Shown: one piece after another, positions 29,149 to 38,249 of the stretch
Layout: every line of letters starts with the position of its first letter
Position numbering within the stretch: position 1 is the first letter of the stretch
From: an uncultured Eubacteriales bacterium
Lineage (GTDB): Bacteria; Bacillota; Clostridia; Christensenellales; Aristaeellaceae
Assembly (NCBI GenBank): GCA_902781095.1
Contig: CACZHW010000002.1
Span: forward strand, 106,661-170,660
Direction of reading: 5' to 3'
Length of the DNA: 64,000 nt
The notes under the pieces: generated by a model
The model's database searches: none
The model's input: only the letters and a program-made list of their open reading frames with translations
Told to the model about the DNA's origin: nothing
Made by a program: the position numbers and the translations under genes

Positions 29149-30432
29149 ATGAAGTATTCGGCAGTGCTTTTTGACCTGGACGGCACGCTGACCCGCTCGG
29201 AAGAGGGAATAACACGTTCCGCATTATGGGCGGCTGAGCAGCTCAACTATACCGGTTTTACGCAGGAACAGCTGAAGGCTTTCATCGGCCCGCCGCTCTA
29301 TGTGTCGTTTCCCAAGGTTATGGGCATGAAAGAAGAGGATGTTGACGAAGCCGTCCGCCTGTATAAAGAGCGATACGCGAGAATCGGATGGCTGGAGAAC
29401 GAAGTATACCCCGGTATTCCTCGACTGCTCCGCAGCCTGAAGGAAAACGGCTTGAAGGCGCTGATTGCGACGGCAAAGCCGCAGGTTTTTGCAGAGAAAA
29501 TAGCGGAGCACTTCGGGCTCCTGCCGTATCTGGACGGCATTGTCGGGCCTACGACAGAGCGTGTGTCAATTTCGAAAGCGGATTTCGTTCGCAAAGCGGC
29601 GCAGATGGCCGGCGGGAAAGCGGTCATGGTCGGCGACAGGTGTTTTGACGTCGACGCAGCAAAAGAGGTTGGCATTGACTCGATCGGCGTAACCTACGGC
29701 TACGGCAGCCGGGAGGAACTGTACGCCTCCGGCGCGGACGCAATTGCGGACGACGTCCGCGGTCTGCAGCGGCTCATTCTGGGAGATCTGCCGCCGGCCC
29801 GTGGAATTTTCATATCCATGGAAGGTATGGACGGCTGCGGAAAGACGACCCAGCGTACAGCCCTGGTCCGGCATCTGGAGGCAATGGGCTGGGAAGTGAC
29901 GCAGACGCGGGAACCGGGCGGCGACGGTATAGCCGAAAAAATCAGGCAAATCATTCTGGATCCTGCCAATACGGAGATGTTTGACGAGACCGAAGCTTAC
30001 CTGTATGCCGCAAGCCGTGCGCAAAACGTACGGGCAATCATTCGCCCCGCCGTGGAAGACGGAAGGCTGGTGGTCTGCGACCGCTTTGTGGATTCCTCCA
30101 TCGCTTACCAGGGAGGCGGCAGAGGACTGGGCGCGGAGCGGATTGGCGATCTCAATGCCATGGCTACGGGCGGATGCCTGCCTGACCTGACGATCTACCT
30201 GGATATGGCGGCAGGCAAAGCAATCGAAAGACGCCGCAGTGTCGGTGTGCCGGACCGCCTGGAGCGGCAGAAAGACAGCTTTTATGAGCGGACCCAAAGG
30301 GCTTACGATGTGCTTTTTTCAAAAGGCGACCGTTCCGTGGTACATGTAGATGCCGCGGGAAGCATTGAAGAAGTCAGCGAGAGGATGCTGTCCGGTGTGG
30401 ACGAGTGGCTGTCCGGAGCTGCGATGAACTGA
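29149..30432 (+). CDS. tmk: HAD phosphatase fused to thymidylate kinase
   Basis: A 427-residue fusion. Residues 1-212 are a phosphoglycolate-phosphatase-type HAD hydrolase: DLDGT at 9-13, an alpha-helical cap, the TAKP motif near 108 and GDRCFDVDAA at 162. Residues about 217-427 are a thymidylate kinase with P-loop EGMDGCGKTT (225-234), REPGG (254), DRFVDSS (311-317) and a lid segment near 345-352. It makes dTDP from dTMP. No other tmk is in the window, so this may be the cell's own copy. The HAD part may act on a nucleotide monophosphate or be a house-cleaning enzyme. The reading frame is unbroken through the linker. Confidence 0.9.
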   Translation: MKYSAVLFDLDGTLTRSEEGITRSALWAAEQLNYTGFTQEQLKAFIGPPLYVSFPKVMGMKEEDVDEAVRLYKERYARIGWLENEVYPGIPRLLRSLKENGLKALIATAKPQVFAEKIAEHFGLLPYLDGIVGPTTERVSISKADFVRKAAQMAGGKAVMVGDRCFDVDAAKEVGIDSIGVTYGYGSREELYASGADAIADDVRGLQRLILGDLPPARGIFISMEGMDGCGKTTQRTALVRHLEAMGWEVTQTREPGGDGIAEKIRQIILDPANTEMFDETEAYLYAASRAQNVRAIIRPAVEDGRLVVCDRFVDSSIAYQGGGRGLGAERIGDLNAMATGGCLPDLTIYLDMAAGKAIERRRSVGVPDRLERQKDSFYERTQRAYDVLFSKGDRSVVHVDAAGSIEEVSERMLSGVDEWLSGAAMN

Positions 30433-30441
30433 GGAGAGAAC

Positions 30442-31536
30442 ATGGCAAAAATCGTGGTGGGTCTTTCCGGGGGCGTTGATTCTTCTGTCGCGGCGCTGCT
30501 GCTCAAGCGCGCCGGACACGAGGTAATCGGCGTTTTCATGAAAAACTGGGAAGAGAAGGATGAAAACGGTGTCTGCACGAGTGAAACAGATTGGGCCGAT
30601 GTCCGGAGCGTCTGTGAAAAGATCGATATCCCGTATTACGCCGTAAACTTCGTGCGGGAATACTACGACAGAGTTTTCTCCTATTTTCTGGAAGAATACA
30701 AAAAAGGACGCACGCCCAACCCGGACGTCTTATGCAACAGGGAAATCAAATTCCGTGCTTTTCTGGATTTTGCGATGACGCTCGGCGCGGATGCGATTGC
30801 GACAGGACACTTCTGCAGGCTCGGCGAAGACGCGCAGGGGCGCAAAACGCTGCTTCGCGGCATTGATCCGGCGAAGGACCAAAGCTATTTTCTGTATATG
30901 CTGGGCCAGCAGGCTCTGTCAAAGGCTGTATTCCCTGTCGGCGGGATGACAAAAGCGGAAGTGCGCCAGACAGCGAGGGCCGCCGGCCTTGTAACGAGCG
31001 GTAAGAAAGATTCCACGGGCGTGTGCTTTATCGGCGAAAGGCGTTTTAAGCCGTTTCTTCAGCAGTTTTTGCCCGCGCAGCCGGGCGTTATGCAGACGCC
31101 GGAAGGAAAAGTCGTCGGCCGACATGAAGGGCTGATGTATTACACGCTCGGACAGCGGCGCGGACTCGGAATCGGCGGAGCGGGCACCGGCGAGCGCTGG
31201 TTTGTACTGCAAAAAGACATGGAGCACAACGTGCTGGTCGTAGCACAGGGCGCAGATCACCCGCTGCTGTACAGCAGTACGGCGCTGGGCAGCGGACTTA
31301 CCTGGATATCGGGTGAAGCGCCCGGAATGTCGTTTGACTGCACGTGCAAATACCGATACAGGCAGCCGGATCAGCCGGTTCATGTGGAATTGTATGGCGA
31401 TGGTCAAGTGATTGTAACGGCCAGAGAGCCGCAGCGTGCGGTGACTCCGGGTCAGAGCATGGTGTTCTATCAGGGCGACTGCTGTTTGGGCGGCGCCGTA
31501 TGCGACAACGTGGTTGACGCGGGTGAATGCGGATGA
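30442..31536 (+). CDS. mnmA: tRNA-specific 2-thiouridylase MnmA
   Basis: A 364-residue enzyme that adds sulfur to U34 of Lys, Glu and Gln tRNAs. The PP-loop is SGGVDSS near residue 9. The first catalytic cysteine is in NPDVLCNREIKF and the second in STGVCFIGERRF, both present. The central tRNA-binding and C-terminal beta-barrel regions are full length. The ATG follows GAGGAGAG. The end overlaps the next gene by four bases. Confidence 0.96.
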   Translation: MAKIVVGLSGGVDSSVAALLLKRAGHEVIGVFMKNWEEKDENGVCTSETDWADVRSVCEKIDIPYYAVNFVREYYDRVFSYFLEEYKKGRTPNPDVLCNREIKFRAFLDFAMTLGADAIATGHFCRLGEDAQGRKTLLRGIDPAKDQSYFLYMLGQQALSKAVFPVGGMTKAEVRQTARAAGLVTSGKKDSTGVCFIGERRFKPFLQQFLPAQPGVMQTPEGKVVGRHEGLMYYTLGQRRGLGIGGAGTGERWFVLQKDMEHNVLVVAQGADHPLLYSSTALGSGLTWISGEAPGMSFDCTCKYRYRQPDQPVHVELYGDGQVIVTAREPQRAVTPGQSMVFYQGDCCLGGAVCDNVVDAGECG

Positions 31537-32075
31537 ATGGGTTCAGACGTTTTTGCGGACACCTTAAAACGGTCAGTGCGCACCGTCATCTGGTTATCGT
31601 TCACTGTGCGAAAGCAGGAATTCTGGGACAAGGGCTGCTTCACGATCTGTCGAAGTACTCGCCGGTCGAATTCCTGCACGGCGTAGCGTTTTATGACGGA
31701 CATCATTCACCGACGGAAGACGAGCGGAAAGCACACGGATATTCGGTCGCGTGGATGCACCACAAGGGACGGAATCCGCATCACTGGGAATACTGGACTG
31801 ATATCAGCCCCACCGAGCACCGCTATGCCGCGGTTCCGATGCCCAGACGCTATTTGGCCGAAATGATCTGCGACCGGATGGCAGCGGGGAAAACCTATCA
31901 CGGTTCAACCTACAAAGACAGTGATCCGCTCGATTATTTTCTGCACGGAAGCGCGAAGGACGCGATGAATCCACAGACAGCAAAGGAACTGACGCATTTT
32001 CTGACGCAATTGCGCGACGAAGGAGAAGAAGCGATGTTTGCATCCCTCAAGAAGTGGGTGCGGGAAAAGGAATGA
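31533..32075 (+). CDS. DUF5662 family protein
   Basis: A 180-residue protein of the DUF5662 family. It is rich in conserved His and Asp: LHDLSKYSPVEF, YDGHH, HHKGRNPHHWEYW and DYFLH. The pattern is like an HD-type metal site, suggesting a metal-dependent phosphohydrolase, but no activity is established. I chose the ATG at 31533 overlapping the mnmA stop, with GGGTGA 6 bases upstream. It lies between two RNA-modification genes, perhaps by chance. Confidence 0.8.
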   Translation: MNGFRRFCGHLKTVSAHRHLVIVHCAKAGILGQGLLHDLSKYSPVEFLHGVAFYDGHHSPTEDERKAHGYSVAWMHHKGRNPHHWEYWTDISPTEHRYAAVPMPRRYLAEMICDRMAAGKTYHGSTYKDSDPLDYFLHGSAKDAMNPQTAKELTHFLTQLRDEGEEAMFASLKKWVREKE

Positions 32076-32079
32076 TTCA

Positions 32080-32790
32080 ATGAGATTGCAAAAGTATATG
32101 GCTGAGTGCGGCGTTGCTGCGAGACGGAAATGCGAAGAGATCATCCGTGATGGACGCGTTTCAGTCAACGGACAGATTATCACGGAGATGGGGACGCAGG
32201 TTGAACCGGGCGATGTCGTTATGCTGGACGGAAAGGTGATAGAACCAGAGGAAAAGAACGTCTATATCCTCTACTACAAACCGGCCGGCGAGGTGACGAC
32301 GGTCAGCGATGATAAGGGAAGAGACACCGTGATGGACCATTTCCGCGGTCTTCCCTTTCGGCTTTATCCTGTCGGGAGGCTTGATTATGACAGCGAAGGC
32401 CTGCTGCTGCTCACCAATGACGGAGAACTGGCCCAGCGGCTGACGCATCCTTCCTGTGAGGTCGACAAGACCTATCTGGCACGCTTTACGGGGCAGCTGA
32501 CGCCGGAAGAACTGGAGCGGCTGAAAAAAGGCGTTTTTATGGAAGGCGACGAACGGCGCACCTGGCCTGCCAAGGTAAAGATCCTGCGCACGGGGGACAT
32601 TTGGTCGGAACTGCTGATCACCATTCATGAGGGGCGTAACAGGCAGGTTCGCCGGATGATCGCGGCAGTAGGCCATCAGGTAGTCCTGCTGCGCCGCGTG
32701 CGTTTCGGTCCGCTGGACCTTGGCGGACTGCGCCGTGGAGAGTGGCGGGAACTCAGCGACGATGAGATTGAAAAACTGAAGCGTCTCTAA
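32080..32790 (+). CDS. RluB/RsuA-family pseudouridine synthase
   Basis: A 236-residue enzyme with an N-terminal S4 RNA-binding domain (MRLQKYMAECGVAARRKCE to about 60). The pseudouridine synthase domain has the catalytic aspartate in PVGRLDYDSEGLLLLTNDG and the C-terminal GRNRQVRRM motif. The type most likely modifies 23S rRNA near U2605 (RluB), though RsuA-type 16S activity cannot be excluded by eye. Start ATG 32080 follows AAAAGGAA. Confidence 0.92.
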   Translation: MRLQKYMAECGVAARRKCEEIIRDGRVSVNGQIITEMGTQVEPGDVVMLDGKVIEPEEKNVYILYYKPAGEVTTVSDDKGRDTVMDHFRGLPFRLYPVGRLDYDSEGLLLLTNDGELAQRLTHPSCEVDKTYLARFTGQLTPEELERLKKGVFMEGDERRTWPAKVKILRTGDIWSELLITIHEGRNRQVRRMIAAVGHQVVLLRRVRFGPLDLGGLRRGEWRELSDDEIEKLKRL

Positions 32791-32816
32791 AACGTACGGA
32801 AGAAGGAGGCTGCAGT

Positions 32817-35597
32817 ATGAAGAGCGATTTGACTTGCCCGGTGGAGATCATAGGGGTGGAAGTCCACAGGGAAAGCGAGCCGGAGGGGGATTTGGGCAGG
32901 ATTCTCTGCCTCATTGATTTTATAAACCTTGCGGACCGTGAAGTCAGCAGCATCCAGATGAACATCATTTGCTTCGATGCAGAAGACCACCGGCTCGGCG
33001 GACGGCTGGTGCGAGCGGGTGTTCACGGAGAGGCAAAGGCAGCCTTCACGGGGTCTTTTGTACCGGAGCATGTTGAAGGTGCTGCCCGGGTTGAGGCTTC
33101 TGTCGAAAAAGTCTGGTACTCAGACGGGGTTCTCTGGCGCAGGGAAGAAAAGAACGTCAGAGAATACGAGCCGAATCTCCTGCCGGAAGGGCGCGAACTG
33201 GACAGACTGCGTGCCTGCGCGGGGCCTGACGCGAGGGGTTACGCGCGGGAAGATGACTCAGTTTGGATGTGTGTCTGCGGAAGGGCCAACCGCACAAGCG
33301 AAGACCTGTGTATGCGCTGCGGTCGCAAGCGGTCGTTCGTGATGGAGCAGTACTCCTTTGATGCGGTTGACAAGACCGCAGGGCGCAAAGAAAGAAATCT
33401 GGAGCAGAGATCCCTGGAGACTGTACGCAGAAGCAGCGAACAGAGCGCCTGGGATGCAGAGCAAAAGCAAAAGAAGCAGACAAAGCGCAGGCGCAGAACG
33501 GTCCGGATCATCACCCTGCTTGCGCTGGCTGCTGCACTCCTCGCCGGATGGCGCTGGGCTCTTCCGGCTGTGCTGTGCAGGCTGGGCGAAACAAAACTGG
33601 CAGAGGGCAGAGCAGGAGACGCAAAGGCATTGTTTGATCGCGTGAGCGCCGGATGGCCGGGGCTCTACGCTGCAGAAGAGAAAGCGCTAGAAGCGCAGCG
33701 TGCGATTATCGACGGTCTCATCACGGAGGGAACGGACGAAAGCCTGCAGCTTGCGGAACAGAAAGCCGAAGAGGCAGGCGACGAAGCGCGCAGAAAGGAA
33801 GCGCTGCTGGCCCGTGCCTCTCTGTTGGAGAGCAACGGCGATTTGGAAGGCGCGGAAAAGCTGCTTCGCAGCCTTGCCGGTATTCGCGAAGCCGAGGAAG
33901 AACTCTGCCGGCTGGTCTATGCCAGGGCGGAGGATTCACAGAAGAAACTCGACTATCCGCTTGCCATTGAACAGTTTGCCTCCTTGGGCGCTTACCGGGA
34001 TGCCGGGAACCGGCTTACGGAGTGCGTTTATCTTTTCGGCAGGCAGTTGCTGAGAGAAGGAAAGTATTCGGAAGCCTGCAAGCAGTTGGAAAGCATCGCA
34101 GGTTACCAGGATTCGCTTTCTTTGCTCCGCAGCGCCCGTTACGGCTTGGCTGCCCTTCATGAAAAGGAAGGCGAAACGCAGGAAGCAGCACAGCTGTTTG
34201 AGAGCCTGGGTATCTATGAGGACGCTCAAAGCCGTGCGAAGGCTTGCAGATATGCAGCTGGGAAAACGGCGCTTGACGCCGGAGACGAGGAAACAGCCGC
34301 TGAACAGTTTAGCCTTGCAGAGGACTATGAAGACGCCGTGGAACTCTTTACCAAGACGGCTCAGGGACTGGCAGATACGGCAATTAAAGAGGAGGACTGG
34401 CAAACGGCCATCGGTTGGCTGGCACAGATGCCTCGAAATGAGGAAACGGGCGCAAAGCTGAACCTCGCGGTATACGCCTGGGCTGAGAATCTGCTTGCCG
34501 AAGGGCGCAGGGAAGAAGCTGCGGTGGAATTTGCCTCTTTGGGCGATTATTCGGATTCGCGGGACAGGGCGAACGCGCTGGAGTATGCCATCGCAACGGA
34601 AGAAATGGCCAAGTCTCCGGAGGAGGCCATGGGACGGTTTGAAGCGCTGGGATCCTACAAAGATGCCCGTGAAAAGGCGCAGGATTGCCGCAGGGCGTGG
34701 GCGGAACAACTCTATCTGAATCACGCATACGAGCAGTCGCTCTCGGTTTATCTGACCCTGACAGGCGATAAGGAAGCCGACGGACAGATCAGGCGCTGCC
34801 GGTATGCCATGGCAAACGAGTGCTTTACTGCGGGCGAGTATGAGAAAGCAGCAGAGCTCTACGCACAATGCGGAACGTATCTGGATGCAGAAGAAGGGGT
34901 TCTGAAGGCGAAATACGCCTTGGCCGCGCAGTTGGAGGCCGACGGCTCCTATCAGGAAGCGGCCGCGGCTTTCCACGCGTTGGGAGCATACAACGATGCA
35001 AAACTTGCCGTCATTAGATGCGAGGACGAATGGCTCCGGGACAGGTGGACCGAAGCGCAGATGGATGCTGATCTCGGAAACTACGCAGGCGTCATCACCG
35101 CACTTAAACCGGTATGGCAGCAGAAGCTTCCGCTTCGGTACGGCGATATACCCAAACTGTACGAGGATGCATGCCTGGGGCTTGCGCAGGAGTTGATCGG
35201 CCTCGGCCGCCCGCTGGATGCGCTGCCCTATTTGGAGGAAATCCCCCAAAACCGGACGGCCAAGAAAAGGCTGAATGATTATGTGTATCGGGTTGTCGGA
35301 AGATGGAAAGAAACCAGGGGGACGGAGTTCGTTTTCCGCAGGGACGGCAGCTGCAGCATCGCAGGAAAGGAAGGGTACTTCGGCGGAAGCGGTTACGAAC
35401 TGTATATCGGAGAGGAGCCGTATCCGAGGAGCGCGGCGTATTCTGTTGTCAGCATCCGCGGCACGACGCTGACCCTGAAGGATAAGGCAAGCGGCAAGAA
35501 TCTGCGGCTCACCTATCTTGGGGAACCGACAGAAGCGGGGACTTCGGATGCGGGCGAAGCGCCGGCAACCCCGGAAGAGGAAACGGGAGCAGAATGA
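32817..35597 (+). CDS. Large zinc-ribbon, membrane-anchored TPR-like repeat protein
   Basis: A 926-residue protein I can describe only by domains. An N-terminal beta domain (1-120) is followed by a zinc ribbon with cysteines 152, 154, 165 and 168. A basic segment (TKRRRR) and one membrane helix (about 230-252) come next. Then there is a long array (about 255-830) of TPR-like helical repeats, many with the pattern LG-Y-DA followed by a cysteine-arginine pair; at least nine copies are visible. A C-terminal beta domain (about 835-910) closes it, with a Gly/Ala/Glu tail. The cytoplasmic ribbon and outside repeats suggest a scaffold. Good GAAGGAGG site before the ATG. Confidence 0.7.
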   Translation: MKSDLTCPVEIIGVEVHRESEPEGDLGRILCLIDFINLADREVSSIQMNIICFDAEDHRLGGRLVRAGVHGEAKAAFTGSFVPEHVEGAARVEASVEKVWYSDGVLWRREEKNVREYEPNLLPEGRELDRLRACAGPDARGYAREDDSVWMCVCGRANRTSEDLCMRCGRKRSFVMEQYSFDAVDKTAGRKERNLEQRSLETVRRSSEQSAWDAEQKQKKQTKRRRRTVRIITLLALAAALLAGWRWALPAVLCRLGETKLAEGRAGDAKALFDRVSAGWPGLYAAEEKALEAQRAIIDGLITEGTDESLQLAEQKAEEAGDEARRKEALLARASLLESNGDLEGAEKLLRSLAGIREAEEELCRLVYARAEDSQKKLDYPLAIEQFASLGAYRDAGNRLTECVYLFGRQLLREGKYSEACKQLESIAGYQDSLSLLRSARYGLAALHEKEGETQEAAQLFESLGIYEDAQSRAKACRYAAGKTALDAGDEETAAEQFSLAEDYEDAVELFTKTAQGLADTAIKEEDWQTAIGWLAQMPRNEETGAKLNLAVYAWAENLLAEGRREEAAVEFASLGDYSDSRDRANALEYAIATEEMAKSPEEAMGRFEALGSYKDAREKAQDCRRAWAEQLYLNHAYEQSLSVYLTLTGDKEADGQIRRCRYAMANECFTAGEYEKAAELYAQCGTYLDAEEGVLKAKYALAAQLEADGSYQEAAAAFHALGAYNDAKLAVIRCEDEWLRDRWTEAQMDADLGNYAGVITALKPVWQQKLPLRYGDIPKLYEDACLGLAQELIGLGRPLDALPYLEEIPQNRTAKKRLNDYVYRVVGRWKETRGTEFVFRRDGSCSIAGKEGYFGGSGYELYIGEEPYPRSAAYSVVSIRGTTLTLKDKASGKNLRLTYLGEPTEAGTSDAGEAPATPEEETGAE

Positions 35598-35971
35598 AGC
35601 ACAGAGACTGGATAATCATCGCGGTGCTGCTGGCGATAGCGGCCGGACTGTACGCAGGTAACCGGATGATGGCCGGAAAGGCCGGCAGCGTGTTCACGGT
35701 TACGGTTGACGGGCAGATTGTCCTGGAAAAGCCGCTGTCGACGGATGCGGTTTATCCGATTCGGCAGGAAGACGGCTCGGTCAACCTGATCGAGGTCAAA
35801 AACGGTGCGGTGAGCATGCGGGAAGCAAATTGCCGCGACGGCCTTTGCATGCGCCAGGGTGCCACCCGCAGCCCGGCCAAGAATATCGTGTGTCTGCCGC
35901 ACAAGCTGGTTGTCTCCGTATTGCGGGAGGATAACGGACGGCAGGAAGAACTGGACGTCATTGTGCAATGA
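35594..35971 (+). CDS. NusG domain II-containing membrane protein
   Basis: A 125-residue protein with one N-terminal membrane helix (about 6-24) and an outside NusG-II-type beta domain. The domain has the typical NCRDGLCMRQG and NIVCLPHKLVV segments with paired cysteines. Such stand-alone proteins are common in Clostridia, and their role is unknown. The ATG overlaps the stop of the TPR protein gene, so the two are coupled. Confidence 0.85.
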   Translation: MKHRDWIIIAVLLAIAAGLYAGNRMMAGKAGSVFTVTVDGQIVLEKPLSTDAVYPIRQEDGSVNLIEVKNGAVSMREANCRDGLCMRQGATRSPAKNIVCLPHKLVVSVLREDNGRQEELDVIVQ

Positions 35972-35982
35972 GCGGAGGAAAG

Positions 35983-37191
35983 ATGCAGCTGTTTTCACGC
36001 TGGAGGGAAGACGCAGTAAGTGCGCCGGATACGGTACATGTGGATGTTTGTGACGGCATACGGGTTCTGTCGATCGGCATCGTCGCCTGGTTTCATATTT
36101 GGCAGCAGTCCTGGCTTTGGCCGGGCCTTACGCTCGGCGGTTTACGCATAGACCTTGATCCGGTTATCCGCTCGGGATATATGTGGGTTGATTTGATGAT
36201 CCTGATCAGCGGGTTTTGTCTCTGGCTCCCGTGGGCACGCCTGAAGGAGGAAGAACCGGACCCGACGGCGGGATTGTTTTACAGAAAGCGCCTAGCGCGT
36301 ATTCTCCCGTCCTACGTTCTGGCTGTGGCGGTTTGTTTTGCAGGCGCGCTTGGCGCCGGAATCTTCTACAGGACGACGGCACAGGCTGCAAAGGATCTGA
36401 TCACACATCTCACGTTCACGAACGTCTTTTTTTACGATACGTATTATGGAACGCCGATCAACGCGGGGCTTTGGACCCTCGCGGTTGAAATGCACTTCTA
36501 TCTGCTTTTCCCGCTGATTGCCCGGGCGTTCAGGCGGCTCCCGGCCGCAACGGCGGCGGCTATGATGGCGTTGGCGTTAACCTTCCGGGGATGGACGGCG
36601 GCCCACGTCGCCGACGTGAGCATCTATTTTAATCAGCTCATCGCGTACCTAGACATCTTTGCCCTCGGGATGCTGGCCGCACAACTCCATGTGAAGCTGG
36701 CTGTAGTCCGCCGCACGCCTGCGCAACGGATTCTTTGCAGTCTGCTCGCCGTGCTGGCCTTCGTTTTTTTGATTAAGCTGGGCAAAGAACAGTCCAAATG
36801 CCCGGATGTGAACGCAATCCGCCTCGGGCAAATGCAGCGGCGTCTGTCAATGGGGATCTGTGGGGCCGGGCTGCTCTTCTTCGGGGCCAATGCAGGGCTT
36901 TTTCTGCGCCGTATCCTGGGCAATCCGGTGACGAGGTTTCTTTCGTCCGTATCCATGCAGTTTTACATCTGGCATCAGGTGCTGGCCGTACAGATCAAAT
37001 GGCTGAGAATCGTTCCGTCTGCCTACGAAGAGCCAAATGCTGCGGGGGACGCCTTATGGCAGAGCCGCTATACGGCGTTGTGTATAGTCTCCGCGCTTGC
37101 GGTATCTGTCTTTTTAACCTATTGTTTTGAACGTCCATTGGCCAGACGGATACTTCGCGGCGGACCGGTAAAAAGGAGCAGAGCAGGATGA
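35983..37191 (+). CDS. Acyltransferase family 3 membrane protein
   Basis: A 402-residue integral membrane acyltransferase with about ten helices. It begins with a typical GIRVLSIGIVAWFHIWQQ segment, carrying the conserved histidine of this family, and has an RKRLARILPSY motif after the second or third helix. The family O-acylates sugars of wall polymers or exported polysaccharides. I chose the ATG at 35983, with GGAGG 4 bases upstream; an ATG at 35968 overlaps the upstream stop but lacks such a site. It overlaps the asparaginase gene by four bases. Confidence 0.85.
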   Translation: MQLFSRWREDAVSAPDTVHVDVCDGIRVLSIGIVAWFHIWQQSWLWPGLTLGGLRIDLDPVIRSGYMWVDLMILISGFCLWLPWARLKEEEPDPTAGLFYRKRLARILPSYVLAVAVCFAGALGAGIFYRTTAQAAKDLITHLTFTNVFFYDTYYGTPINAGLWTLAVEMHFYLLFPLIARAFRRLPAATAAAMMALALTFRGWTAAHVADVSIYFNQLIAYLDIFALGMLAAQLHVKLAVVRRTPAQRILCSLLAVLAFVFLIKLGKEQSKCPDVNAIRLGQMQRRLSMGICGAGLLFFGANAGLFLRRILGNPVTRFLSSVSMQFYIWHQVLAVQIKWLRIVPSAYEEPNAAGDALWQSRYTALCIVSALAVSVFLTYCFERPLARRILRGGPVKRSRAG

Positions 37192-38207
37192 AACGGATTC
37201 TGATGATTGCAACAGGCGGAACAATTGCCAGCCGCCCTTCGGAGGCGGGGCTGACGCCGCAGCTCAGCGCAGAAGAACTGCTGTCGATGGCACCGGCTAT
37301 TGCAAATTTCTGCAAGGTTGAAACGCTGCAGCTGATGAACATCGATTCGACCAATATGTCCCCGGACTGCTGGTTGAAACTCTCCTCCTGCATCGAACAG
37401 AGGTACGTTCAGTTTGACGGATTTGTCATTACGCATGGTACGGATACGATGGCCTATACTGCTGCGGCTTTATCTTATCTGATCCAGGGAAGCGGGAAAC
37501 CCATCATGCTGAGCGGTTCGCAGCGCTCAATCTGGCTCCGGGACACGGACGCCCGTACCAATCTGCAGGACGCTTTTCGGGCAGCGGCAGACAGCGCGCT
37601 GGCCGGTGTATACGTCGTATTTGATGGCAAAGTGATCTGCGGAACGCGAGCACGAAAAATGCGAACCAAATCCATGAATGCGTTTTCTTCGATTGACTGG
37701 CCGGAAGCGGCGCTGCTGCGAGAAGGACGGATCCTTCACCTTTTGAACGATCATCAGGCGTATCCGCAGGTACGCTTTTATCGGAATCTCGACCCCAGAG
37801 TATTTGTACTCCGTCTGATCCCGGGGATGGATACGGCCATATTGCCAAAGCTGGCAGTTGTTTATGACGCACTGATCATTGAAAGCTTTGGTGTCGGCGG
37901 CCTTCCCTGCTATGAGAGTGAGGATTTTGTGACGGCGCTGAAAACCTGGACTGATGCCGGCAAGCCGGTCGTCATCACGACACAGGTGCCGCATGAGGGA
38001 AGCGACCTGGGTGTGTATGAAGTTGGTGCCAGGGCGGCAGGATTGCCGGGTGTCCTGCAGGCTTACACCATGACGATTGAAGCGGTTGTGACCAAAATGA
38101 TGTGGATTCTGGGGCTTACAAAAGATCCGGAGCAAATTAAAGCATTGTTCTACGAACCGGTTGCCCATGATCTTTTGAAGTTTGAAGAGCCTGACGAACG
38201 GGTATAA
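37188..38207 (+). CDS. ansA: L-asparaginase, type I
   Basis: A 339-residue cytoplasmic asparaginase hydrolysing asparagine to aspartate and ammonia. The two threonine motifs are ATGGTIAS near residue 10 and ITHGTDTMAYTA near 84. No signal peptide, so type I. Start overlaps the acyltransferase stop. It ends the long plus-strand run. Confidence 0.93.
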   Translation: MKRILMIATGGTIASRPSEAGLTPQLSAEELLSMAPAIANFCKVETLQLMNIDSTNMSPDCWLKLSSCIEQRYVQFDGFVITHGTDTMAYTAAALSYLIQGSGKPIMLSGSQRSIWLRDTDARTNLQDAFRAAADSALAGVYVVFDGKVICGTRARKMRTKSMNAFSSIDWPEAALLREGRILHLLNDHQAYPQVRFYRNLDPRVFVLRLIPGMDTAILPKLAVVYDALIIESFGVGGLPCYESEDFVTALKTWTDAGKPVVITTQVPHEGSDLGVYEVGARAAGLPGVLQAYTMTIEAVVTKMMWILGLTKDPEQIKALFYEPVAHDLLKFEEPDERV

Positions 38208-38210
38208 GTT

Positions 38211-38241
38211 AAGAGCCGCACTTCATAATTGCGGCTCTTTT
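38211..38241. terminator. Terminator between convergent ansA and HAD genes
   Basis: A 10-bp perfect stem (38211-38220 with 38230-38239, AAGAGCCGCA arm) with a 9-base loop and TTTT on the plus strand. The minus-strand tail is weaker (TTAACTT), so it serves ansA best and may act both ways. Confidence 0.85.
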
Positions 38242-38249
38242 GCGTATGA

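Noticed and set aside
33900..35000. Repeats suggestive of a DNA repeat or CRISPR array
   Set aside because: The repeats exist only at the protein level (LG-Y-DA units). The DNA copies differ and the spacing is not constant.
33936..35249. A 437-codon minus-strand frame opposite the TPR protein
   Set aside because: The plus-strand repeats are regular and continuous, and the shadow has no ribosome site or domains.
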